From Candidatus Omnitrophota bacterium (GTDB lineage: Bacteria; Omnitrophota; Gorgyraeia; Zapsychrales; Zapsychraceae), in the NCBI GenBank assembly GCA_016217585.1, contig JACRHQ010000127.1, positions 1-7,011 of the forward strand: a stretch of 7,011 bases of DNA. The letters run 5' to 3'. This document shows positions 1 through 6,980 of the stretch, in pieces. The position numbers and the translations under genes are program-made. How positions within the stretch are numbered: the first letter of the stretch is position 1; every line of letters begins with the position of its first letter. The notes under the pieces were generated by a model. It made no database searches and was not told the origin of the DNA. It saw only the letters and a list, made by a program, of their open reading frames with translations.

Positions 1-1
1 C

Positions 2-730
2 ACCCAGCAGATCCGCGACGAGAACATGATGCTCAAGGTCGACCGGATGCGAAAGAGCACGGAGACCATCCGCAACATGACCCTCTACGGCCTCAAGAAC
101 CGGCTGTATTTCATCGACACTTATAACCCGCGGGAACAAATCCTGGAAGGCATCACGATCATCGAACACGACGCGAGCCAGAACATCGAACAAAAAATCG
201 TGGCCTTGAAAGGCGTCTGGACGGGGATCGCCTGGAAGTTCTACCAGTGCCAGGTCACGGTCTTTAACCCCGTCAATATCACCAGCCCCGTCAAGATCAA
301 GGTCTACAAGGAAAAGCTGATGGACATCAAGGAAACGCCCAACGATTTTCTAAGCCAGAGGCTCAACGTCTCCTCGATGAACATCCGCCAGTTGAGCCGG
401 TATGTCGCCAAGTTCGCCAGCAGCGGCGCGCAGAAGGCCCTGCAGAGCCTGCGCGTGGACATGCACCAGCGCATAGCGTTTCCCGTCGGGAATGTGGTGA
501 TCGTCCTGGTCGGGCTGCCCCTCGCCCTGATGTTCAAAAGCCGCAAGGGGGCGACCTTCACGGCGATGGGGATCGCCGTCGGGACGGGGTTCCTGTATTA
601 CGTGGTCAACGCGGTCGCGATCGCCTTCGGCAAGGGCGGGTTTTTCCCGCCGGTCGTCGCGGCATGGGCGACACCGGTCCTCTTCACGCTGATCGCCTTG
701 AGCGTGATCGAAACCAGGTCGGTGAATTAA
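2..730 (+). CDS. LptF/LptG-family LPS export permease, C-terminal part (5' end outside window)
   Basis: This is an inner-membrane subunit of the Lpt machine, which moves lipopolysaccharide from the inner membrane to the outer membrane. The reading frame is open from base 2 without a start, so the N-terminal membrane segments lie upstream; 242 residues are visible. The first ~150 look like the periplasmic beta-jellyroll region (repeated short strands, for example YFIDTYNPREQILEGITI). After it comes the family-typical junction MHQRIAFPV, followed by three hydrophobic segments at about visible residues 158-180, 184-208 and 214-236, which match the last three membrane helices of this family. LptF and LptG are paralogues, usually adjacent, and this fragment does not decide which it is. 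Its TAA overlaps the stop of the convergent Rieske gene, and no terminator separates them. The family call is firm; the F or G assignment is open. Confidence 0.9.
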   Translation, partial: TQQIRDENMMLKVDRMRKSTETIRNMTLYGLKNRLYFIDTYNPREQILEGITIIEHDASQNIEQKIVALKGVWTGIAWKFYQCQVTVFNPVNITSPVKIKVYKEKLMDIKETPNDFLSQRLNVSSMNIRQLSRYVAKFASSGAQKALQSLRVDMHQRIAFPVGNVVIVLVGLPLALMFKSRKGATFTAMGIAVGTGFLYYVVNAVAIAFGKGGFFPPVVAAWATPVLFTLIALSVIETRSVN

Positions 731-1050
731 CCACCCGCGGAAAAATCCAGGATAATTTCTCCGTCTTGTTCCCGGACCTCGAAGGTGCGGACGCATTCGC
801 CCTTTTCCATCCCCTCCCCCGAGGCCAGATCGAACTTGTGGCCGTGCAAGGGGCAAACGACCTTGCCGCTGCCCAGGAGGCCTTCCGACAAAGGCCCCTG
901 GCGGTGGGGGCAGCGGTTTTCCACGGCGGCGAGTTTTCCGTCACGCAAACGAAAGACCGCGATTTCCTCGCCGCCGACGACAAAACAACGGCCGTGGCCC
1001 AGCGCGATCTGGTCCACCCGCCCCAGGTTAACAAATGTTTTCTTGTCCAT
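727..1050 (-). CDS. nirD: Rieske [2Fe-2S] protein, probable nitrite reductase small subunit (NirD-like)
   Basis: This small cytoplasmic Rieske ferredoxin-type protein has 107 residues. All cluster ligands are visible: C47-P-H49, then 16 residues, then C66-P-L-H69 (RCPHRQGPL and CPLHGHKF). The length matches NirD (about 108 aa) and single-domain Rieske ferredoxins. The start at 1050 (MDKKTF) is chosen because GGAGG lies 6 nt upstream; an in-frame ATG at 1068 would put that motif inside the gene. It is the last gene of a tight cluster with nirB, which favours the small-subunit role: helping the siroheme enzyme reduce nitrite to ammonium. E. coli NirD, as I recall it, lacks the four ligands, so this is the cluster-binding type. 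An alternative is a Rieske ferredoxin feeding another oxidoreductase. The Rieske domain is certain; the NirD role rests on context. Confidence 0.85.
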   Translation of the reverse strand: MDKKTFVNLGRVDQIALGHGRCFVVGGEEIAVFRLRDGKLAAVENRCPHRQGPLSEGLLGSGKVVCPLHGHKFDLASGEGMEKGECVRTFEVREQDGEIILDFSAGG

Positions 1051-1056
1051 AGCCTT

Positions 1057-1061
1057 CCTCC
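1057..1061 (-). promoter_or_regulatory. Shine-Dalgarno of the Rieske gene (start-deciding)
   Basis: On the - strand, GGAGG is followed by AAGGCT and then ATG at 1050. The 6-nt spacing is close to ideal and selects ATG-1050 over the in-frame ATG at 1068. Confidence 0.75.
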
Positions 1062-1072
1062 GGGTCAAAGTG

Positions 1073-1210
1073 TTAATGACAATGACGCCCGCCGACGGCG
1101 ATAATATTTACCATCCTAAGCTCCGGATTATCTTTGCGCGCCGACCGTGTCGTGGCACAGCCGCTGACGGCCAAAAGCAGAACAAACAACATCACCATTT
1201 GTCTTCGCAT
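1073..1210 (-). CDS. Small predicted lipoprotein (45 aa) between nirB and nirD
   Basis: This short gene is supported by three independent signs. AGGAGG lies 9 nt before the ATG. The N-terminus is a complete lipoprotein signal: basic residues R2 and R3, a hydrophobic core VMLFVLLLAV, then the lipobox VSGC with the lipidated Cys at 18. It also fits neatly between its neighbours, 31 nt after nirB and 22 nt before the Rieske gene. The mature part would be only 28 residues, beginning CATTRSARKDNPEL and ending GGRHCH, where a Cys lies between two His. Ala at +2 is compatible with outer-membrane sorting by the enterobacterial rule. I do not recognise a family, and a lipoprotein is not a usual member of nirBD operons. 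It could be a small anchored peptide or the remnant of a longer lipoprotein gene. Coding status is likely; function is unknown. Confidence 0.65.
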   Translation of the reverse strand: MRRQMVMLFVLLLAVSGCATTRSARKDNPELRMVNIIAVGGRHCH

Positions 1211-1219
1211 GGATATTAT

Positions 1220-1225
1220 CCTCCT
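1220..1225 (-). promoter_or_regulatory. Shine-Dalgarno of the small lipoprotein gene
   Basis: AGGAGG on the - strand lies 9 nt before ATG-1210, in the short gap after the nirB stop. It is the main non-protein evidence that the 45-codon frame is translated. Confidence 0.65.
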
Positions 1226-1241
1226 GTCGCTCCTGCCGCAT

Positions 1242-3725
1242 TTAACCTTCCGCGAGGCTTATCCGTTTGGGGCCCGCGAACTGATGTTCATACGCCGGCT
1301 CTTGCGCTTCCCTCCAGGGGTCGCGGTAAGCCTCCACCGCCTCCTGGATCCGGGCGTCCAGCCGGGCGCAGATCCCCAGGGAATCCTCTATCAAAACACT
1401 TTTAAGGACATCGATGCCGACGCGCCCGACAAACCCGTAAGTGCGTTCCATGTATTTGGCGTGCTCGCGGTAATACTGCATAAACCGCCCGATCACCCTG
1501 ACCGTCTCTTCATGCCCCCGCGCCGTGCAAAGAAGGTCGCCCTTACGCACCGTGCCGCCGGCGGCTCCGCCGATATAAATTTCCCACTTGTCCTCGCCGA
1601 TGGCGACCGCGCCGATATCTTTGACATAAGCCTCTGAGCAATTCCGCGGACAGCCGGCGGTCGCCAGCTTCATCTTGTGCGGCGATTCGACCCCTTGGAA
1701 ACGGCGCTCGATTGTCTGGGCGAGTTTGATGGAATCTCCAAGTCCATAACGGCAGAAGTCTGTCCCCACGCAACTCTTGCAGGTGCGGAAGGCCTTGGTG
1801 TACGCATGGCCGCTGGGCATCCCCAGCTCTTTCCAGATCAGCGGTAAAACCGGTTTCTGGACGCCCAGCAGATCGATCCGCTGGCCGCCGGTAATCTTCA
1901 CCATTTTGACCTGATATTTGACCGCCACCCCGGCGATGCGCATAAGCTCGTCCGGCGTCGTTACGCCGCCATAGATACGGGGGACAACGGAGAACGTCCC
2001 GTCGCGCTGGATATTGGCGTGCACGCGGTCGTTGATGAACCGCGCGTCGCGCTCGTCTTCATATTCGCCCGGCCAAAGGGTCTTCAACAGCGAGGCCAGG
2101 CCGACCTTGCTGTCCGCGTCCTCTTTGCCGCCGGCGAAGGCCGCGAACACGGCGCTGACCGATTTTAAATTCTTCGCCCGGACCTGGGCCACCAGTTGGG
2201 ATTTTTCCAAAGGGATCCCGGGCACGTAATAGTGTTCCGCGGCGTCATAAGAGACCTTGCCCAGGCAGGATTCGATGATTTGGGCGATCATGCCGCGGCA
2301 GGAACCGCAGCCTTTGCCCGCCTTTGTCCTGGCGCCGACGGCGGAAACGCTCCGGCAATGATCGTTCTGGATGGCCGCGACAATCTCCTTTTTGCACACG
2401 CCGTTGCAATTGCAGATCTGCGCGTGGTCGGGGAGGTCCGCCGCGTTGACCAACGCGGGCCCTTCCACCGTGCCGAAAAACAGCTCCGGACGGTTGGCGG
2501 GGACGTCCTGTCCGGTTTTAAACATCTGCAGGAGCGTGTCCGCGGACCCGGTATCGCCCAGGAGGATCGCGCCGTGGATTTTCTCGTCGCGGATGATGAC
2601 TTTTTTGTAGATATTGCGTTTGGGTTCGCGGTAAACAACCGTCTCATCGGAGGGTTTTTCCGCCTCTTTCACACCGACGGAAACCAGGTCCACCCCCATC
2701 ACCTTCAGTTTCGTCGCCGTTTTCGAGCCTTCATACCGCGCCTGCGGGTCGGTCCCGGTAACGATATCCGCGAGCACCCGGGCCTGCTCCCAGATCGGGT
2801 CCACCAGGCCATACATCTTCCCGCGGTGCTCCACGCATTCTCCCAGCGCGAAGACTTCCGGGACATTTGTCCGCATCCTGTCGTCGCAGACAATGCCTTT
2901 GTTGACGGTGATCCCGGAGACCTGCGCGACCTCGGTGATCGGCCGGATACCGGCGCTGATGATGACCATATCCGCTTCAACGGATGTCTCGTCCTGGAAT
3001 TCCAGCCCCGTGATCTTTCCGTCGTCGTGGCGGATGCGCTTTGTCCGGCTGTTGACGACGACGGAAATGCCCATCGCCTCCATGGTGCGTTTGAGCATCT
3101 GGCCGGATTCCTCATCGAGCTGGGCATGCATCAACTGGCCGCCCGCTTCCACGACGGTGACTTCCACATTATGCGTCAATAACCCGCGCGCGGCCTCCAG
3201 GCCCAGCAGCCCTCCCCCGATGACCACGGCCTTGCGGCAGCCGGCGGCGAATTCGCCGATGCGCCGGCAATCGTCGATGGTGCGGAACAAAAATACCCCG
3301 GGCAGGTTTTGGCCTTCGATCGGCGGCACAAAAGGGCGCGAGCCGGTGGCGATAATGATATGATCGTAAGGTTCTGTGACGACGGCTTCCCGGTCAAAGA
3401 GGCCGTCACAAAAGTCGTAGGCGTTGACCTCCGCCGGCAACGGATACCCCACGACACAGCGCAGCGCGGTGTCGATCCTGACGGCCTTCACCCCGCTATA
3501 AAGAAAAATGCCGTTTTCGCGATACCATGTCAAGGGGTTGAGGAAAATCTCCTCGGGCCGCTGGGACTGGTTAAGCACATTGCTCAACAGGATGCGGTTG
3601 TAATTGCCGTACGGTTCGGCCCCAAACATCACAATCTTGAACATCTCCGGCGCGCGCTTGAGGATCTCTTCCGCCGCCCGCGCCCCGGCCATGCCGTTGC
3701 CGATGATAACCAGTCGTTTCTGCAT
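1242..3725 (-). CDS. nirB: Nitrite reductase [NAD(P)H], large subunit
   Basis: This cytoplasmic enzyme carries out six-electron reduction of nitrite to ammonium with NAD(P)H. It is 827 residues, close to E. coli NirB (847). Domains in order are: an FAD Rossmann fold (GNGMAG, 9-14; ATGSRP, 126-131), a nucleotide-binding fold (GGGLLG, 170-175), the second FAD motif around FALGECVEH (292-300), a BFD-like [2Fe-2S] site (C438, C440, C473, C476), a ferredoxin-like half domain (about 570-645), and the siroheme/[4Fe-4S] domain with C652-x5-C658 and C692-x3-C696. All expected cofactor ligands are present. C444 and C649 are additional nearby cysteines. GGAGGG lies 6 nt before the ATG. It heads a cluster with a small lipoprotein and the NirD-like Rieske protein. 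Assimilatory and dissimilatory (ammonifying) use cannot be told apart, as no nitrate reductase or transporter is in view. The 5' leader is unusually structured. Confidence 0.97.
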   Translation of the reverse strand: MQKRLVIIGNGMAGARAAEEILKRAPEMFKIVMFGAEPYGNYNRILLSNVLNQSQRPEEIFLNPLTWYRENGIFLYSGVKAVRIDTALRCVVGYPLPAEVNAYDFCDGLFDREAVVTEPYDHIIIATGSRPFVPPIEGQNLPGVFLFRTIDDCRRIGEFAAGCRKAVVIGGGLLGLEAARGLLTHNVEVTVVEAGGQLMHAQLDEESGQMLKRTMEAMGISVVVNSRTKRIRHDDGKITGLEFQDETSVEADMVIISAGIRPITEVAQVSGITVNKGIVCDDRMRTNVPEVFALGECVEHRGKMYGLVDPIWEQARVLADIVTGTDPQARYEGSKTATKLKVMGVDLVSVGVKEAEKPSDETVVYREPKRNIYKKVIIRDEKIHGAILLGDTGSADTLLQMFKTGQDVPANRPELFFGTVEGPALVNAADLPDHAQICNCNGVCKKEIVAAIQNDHCRSVSAVGARTKAGKGCGSCRGMIAQIIESCLGKVSYDAAEHYYVPGIPLEKSQLVAQVRAKNLKSVSAVFAAFAGGKEDADSKVGLASLLKTLWPGEYEDERDARFINDRVHANIQRDGTFSVVPRIYGGVTTPDELMRIAGVAVKYQVKMVKITGGQRIDLLGVQKPVLPLIWKELGMPSGHAYTKAFRTCKSCVGTDFCRYGLGDSIKLAQTIERRFQGVESPHKMKLATAGCPRNCSEAYVKDIGAVAIGEDKWEIYIGGAAGGTVRKGDLLCTARGHEETVRVIGRFMQYYREHAKYMERTYGFVGRVGIDVLKSVLIEDSLGICARLDARIQEAVEAYRDPWREAQEPAYEHQFAGPKRISLAEG

Positions 3726-3741
3726 CTGTATCCCTCCGCTT

Positions 3742-3800
3742 ACCCCAGCTGATTCATCTCGGGGATATGAATAGTTCGAGATGAATCAAAACGCTGGGGT
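3742..3800 (-). repeat. Long inverted repeat / hairpin just upstream of the nirB ribosome binding site
   Basis: The arms are 3742-3761 and 3777-3800. TGATTCATCTCG (3750-3761) pairs perfectly with CGAGATGAATCA (3777-3788). After a one-sided 4-nt bulge (3789-3792), ACCCCAGC (3742-3749) pairs with GCTGGGGT (3793-3800). The loop is 15 nt (3762-3776). In a nirB mRNA the 20-bp stem would end about 7 nt before GGAGGG, so it could affect ribosome access or mRNA stability. As DNA it could be a dyad operator. The repeat is plain in the sequence; the role is inference. Confidence 0.7.
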
Positions 3801-3832
3801 TATTCGCCGCCGCTCCCGCAGGGAGGCGAATA
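3801..3832 (-). repeat. GC-rich inverted repeat in the nirB leader
   Basis: TATTCGCC (3801-3808) pairs with GGCGAATA (3825-3832). Inside, TCCC (3814-3817) and GGGA (3821-3824) form a second short stem around GCA. The repeat lies directly between the intrinsic terminator and the long hairpin, sharing one base with the T-run. In the nirB reading direction no T-run follows it, so it is not a terminator itself. Confidence 0.6.
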
Positions 3833-3864
3833 AAAAAACCCGACATCCAACCATGGATATCGGG
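3832..3864 (-). terminator. Intrinsic (rho-independent) terminator
   Basis: Read on the - strand, CCCGATATCC and GGATGTCGGG form a 10-bp stem (one T:G wobble) with a 6-nt loop ATGGTT, followed at once by seven T. On the + strand the same pair has a C:A mismatch and no T-run, so the direction is leftward. It could end transcription from the ABC-F gene, whose stop is 145 nt upstream. A promoter at 3946-3973 lies between the two, so it may instead end a short transcript or attenuate nirB. Confidence 0.8.
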
Positions 3865-3940
3865 CTTCTGTGTCCTTGAAATTTCTTCACTGAATTCTTT
3901 GAAGGAAAGCTTCCTCGCTCATCCTTCAGCGTTTGTTACT
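3832..3940 (-). ncRNA. Putative short leader RNA or small RNA ahead of nirB
   Basis: A sigma-70-like promoter (3946-3973) should start transcription near 3939-3940, and the intrinsic terminator ends about 108 nt later. The RNA between has alternative pairings. GAAGGA (3922-3927) and AGGAA (3911-3915) compete for the same TTCCTTC segment, and TTTCCTTCA can pair with TGAAGAAA further on. Several GGA triplets occur in likely unpaired stretches. I do not recognise a known riboswitch class. Either this is the attenuated 5' end of the nirB mRNA or an independent small RNA. No convincing protein frame is present. Confidence 0.35.
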
Positions 3941-3945
3941 GCTAA

Positions 3946-3973
3946 AATATAACACATCCTGGACGACAGTCAA
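3946..3973 (-). promoter_or_regulatory. Sigma-70-type promoter with extended -10, upstream of nirB
   Basis: The -35 TTGACT (3968-3973) is followed by a 16-nt spacer and the -10 TATATT (3946-3951), with TG one base before the -10 (TGTTATATT). The expected start is near 3939-3940. This is the best promoter match between the ABC-F stop and nirB, and it points at nirB but lies upstream of the intrinsic terminator. Confidence 0.6.
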
Positions 3974-3980
3974 TAATTAT

Positions 3981-3997
3981 TTTCTGCGAAGCAGAAA
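3981..3997 (-). other. Short hairpin after the ABC-F gene, weak terminator-like
   Basis: TTTCTGC and GCAGAAA form a 7-bp stem around a 3-nt loop, 12 nt past the ABC-F stop. On the - strand it is followed by ATAATTATT rather than a pure T-run, so termination would be inefficient. It sits just upstream of the -35 of the promoter at 3946-3973. Confidence 0.3.
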
Positions 3998-4009
3998 GCA
4001 GGGAACCTT

Positions 4010-5662
<1,653 letters not shown>

Positions 5663-5678
5663 TCAGAAGAAGGCAGCA

Positions 5679-5687
5679 ATTATAACA
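5679..5687 (-). promoter_or_regulatory. Extended -10 promoter of the ABC-F gene
   Basis: TGTTATAAT on the - strand (TGnTATAAT) matches the extended -10 consensus exactly. It sits in the 60-nt gap between alr and the ABC-F gene and would give a leader of about 30 nt. No good -35 is visible, as expected for extended -10 promoters. No terminator follows alr, so read-through from alr is also possible. Confidence 0.55.
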
Positions 5688-5701
5688 CACCCCGGAGAAT
5701 A

Positions 5702-6817
5702 TTAAATGCTTTTATACACCCTCGGGAGGCGGCTTCCCAAACTGCAGACGATCTCGTAATTGATGGTGCGGGCGTGTTGGGCGAGCTCATAAGCGCAGAC
5801 TTGATGCTTTCCTTGCTTCCCTAAAATAACAGCCGGCATTCCTGATCGCGGATTTTTAACCTTCGAAACGTCAACGACGATTTGATCCATGGTGACACGG
5901 CCCAGCACAGGACAGCGCCGGCCGCCGATTAAAACGTCAGCCTTGCCGGAAAGCCCGCGCAGGTACCCGTCGCTGTAACCGACAGGCAGGGTAGCCACCG
6001 TCATCGGACGGCGCGCGATAAAGGTGCGGCCGTAGCTGATGCTTCTTCCCTTTTCAATCCGCTTTAAAAAAATAATCCGGGAATGGACGCTCATGGCCGG
6101 ACGCAAGGAAATTTTCTTCTCCAATCTCACGTGAGGATACAGGCCGTAAAGCATCAGTCCCGGTCGGGCGAGATTCAAAATTTTATTCGGATATCCAGCC
6201 AGCCCCATGCTGTTGGCCGCGTGGACGTACGGAACGGCTAAACCATTGTCCCTCAGTTGTGAAACGAGATCAGCCAGTTGCTGAATCTGTTTTTGCGTGA
6301 AGGCGCGGTCCGTGTCCGCCGACGGAAAATGCGTGCAAACCCCCTGGAGCCGCAAATTCGGCAAACGGTTTAATTTCTTTATAAAACCCAGGGCCTCTTC
6401 ATGCCAAACACCCAGACGCCCCATGCCGGTGTCGACTTTGACGTGGACATCCACCACGCGCTTGCGTTTCTCTGCGTAGCGATTAAGCGCCGCGGCCAAT
6501 TCATACGTGCATACCGTCGGGGTGAGATGGTAATCTACGATGTCTTTGGCTTGTTCGGCGAGGGTCGTTTCAAACAAAAGAACTGGCGTCTTGATGCCGG
6601 CCTTGCGCAAAGCGATCCCTTCGGTCAGATTCGACAGCCCGATGAAATCCACCTTCTCCTGGACGAGAACCTTCGCGACCGGCAGCATCCCGTGCCCATA
6701 CGCGTCCGCCTTGATAACGGTGAGGACTTTCGCTTTCCCGGCGAGCTTGCGCAATACCCGAAAATTATGCCGGATGGCGTTGAGATCAATCTCAGTCCAG
6801 GTTAAATACTTGTTCAT
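5702..6817 (-). CDS. alr: Alanine racemase
   Basis: This PLP enzyme of the cytoplasm converts L- to D-alanine for peptidoglycan. It is 371 residues, the usual length. The PLP-binding lysine is K36 in VIKADAYGHG (34-43). Other active-site residues are in place: R134 in KVDTGMGRLG, S203 in ANSMG, R218 and Y224 in ARPGLMLYG, the second catalytic base Y262 in SYGRTF (Tyr265 of the Bacillus enzyme), and M310-D311 in VTMDQ. The N-terminus MNKYLTWTEIDLNAIRHN aligns with the family start, which supports ATG-6817. Its ribosome binding site is poor (AAGAAGAG directly before the ATG). It is preceded by a leader with three inverted repeats and is followed after 60 nt by the ABC-F gene. Nothing suggests inactivation. 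Confidence 0.97.
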   Translation of the reverse strand: MNKYLTWTEIDLNAIRHNFRVLRKLAGKAKVLTVIKADAYGHGMLPVAKVLVQEKVDFIGLSNLTEGIALRKAGIKTPVLLFETTLAEQAKDIVDYHLTPTVCTYELAAALNRYAEKRKRVVDVHVKVDTGMGRLGVWHEEALGFIKKLNRLPNLRLQGVCTHFPSADTDRAFTQKQIQQLADLVSQLRDNGLAVPYVHAANSMGLAGYPNKILNLARPGLMLYGLYPHVRLEKKISLRPAMSVHSRIIFLKRIEKGRSISYGRTFIARRPMTVATLPVGYSDGYLRGLSGKADVLIGGRRCPVLGRVTMDQIVVDVSKVKNPRSGMPAVILGKQGKHQVCAYELAQHARTINYEIVCSLGSRLPRVYKSI

Positions 6818-6856
6818 CTCTTCTTTCTATAAGTGACTCGCGGGCCAGTTATGAGA

Positions 6857-6876
6857 TTGGTGCCACGCCGCACCAA
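6857..6876 (-). repeat. Inverted repeat in the alr leader, proximal
   Basis: TTGGTGC (6857-6863) and GCACCAA (6870-6876) form a perfect 7-bp stem around a 6-nt loop, about 40 nt before the alr start. Its right arm shares three bases with the neighbouring long palindrome, so the two hairpins cannot both form completely. Confidence 0.5.
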
Positions 6877-6911
6877 ATCGAATTCCCGCCCGCGGGCGGG
6901 AATTCGATTTG
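6874..6911. repeat. Perfect 38-bp palindrome upstream of alr
   Basis: Bases 6874-6892 are the exact reverse complement of 6893-6911, with no spacer. Each arm contains AATCGAATTCCCGCC, giving two EcoRI sites around a CCGCGG centre. As RNA it folds to a very stable hairpin with a 4-nt CGCG or slightly larger loop. No T-run follows on either strand, so it is not an intrinsic terminator. It lies inside the predicted alr leader. Confidence 0.75.
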
Positions 6912-6915
6912 CCAA

Positions 6916-6935
6916 TTGCGTCATTCGTGACGCAA
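6916..6935. repeat. Operator-like dyad in the alr promoter region
   Basis: TTGCGTCA and TGACGCAA are perfect 8-bp arms separated by TTCG. The dyad begins about 10 nt downstream of the predicted alr transcription start. That position fits a repressor operator, but it could equally act as a small RNA hairpin. Confidence 0.5.
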
Positions 6936-6951
6936 CCCAACTGTAGCAAAA

Positions 6952-6980
6952 ATTATACAATCAAACCCCGCCCGGCACAA
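6952..6980 (-). promoter_or_regulatory. Predicted alr promoter
   Basis: The -10 TATAAT (6952-6957, consensus) is preceded by a 17-nt spacer and TTGTGC (6975-6980), a partial -35. The expected start is near 6945, giving a leader of about 125 nt to the alr ATG that contains all three inverted repeats. Confidence 0.55.

Noticed and set aside
1075..1086. Tandem AATGAC duplication at the end of the lipoprotein gene
   Set aside because: Only two 6-nt units, common by chance. It might allow slippage near the stop, but nothing supports this.
2196..3182. Long + strand frame (328 codons) opposite nirB
   Set aside because: It lies wholly antisense to nirB and has no recognisable domain. Long shadow frames are expected in GC-rich genes.
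3742..3800. FNR- or NsrR-type site controlling nirB
   Set aside because: TTGAT occurs without a matching ATCAA at the right spacing. The AGATG halves face the opposite way to an NsrR dyad and lie too far apart.
3786..3890. 34-codon GTG-started frame on the - strand across the terminator and hairpins
   Set aside because: It lacks a ribosome binding site and runs through the terminator T-run and palindrome, so its sequence is explained by those structures.
3887..3922. 11-codon frame in the nirB leader (ATG at 3922, - strand) as a leader peptide
   Set aside because: The purine run AAGG touches the ATG with no spacing, there is no run of a regulatory amino acid, and the stop is not positioned to affect the terminator stem.
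6401..6805. + strand frame opposite alr (134 codons)
   Set aside because: It is antisense to a fully conserved alr, with no ribosome binding site or family resemblance.
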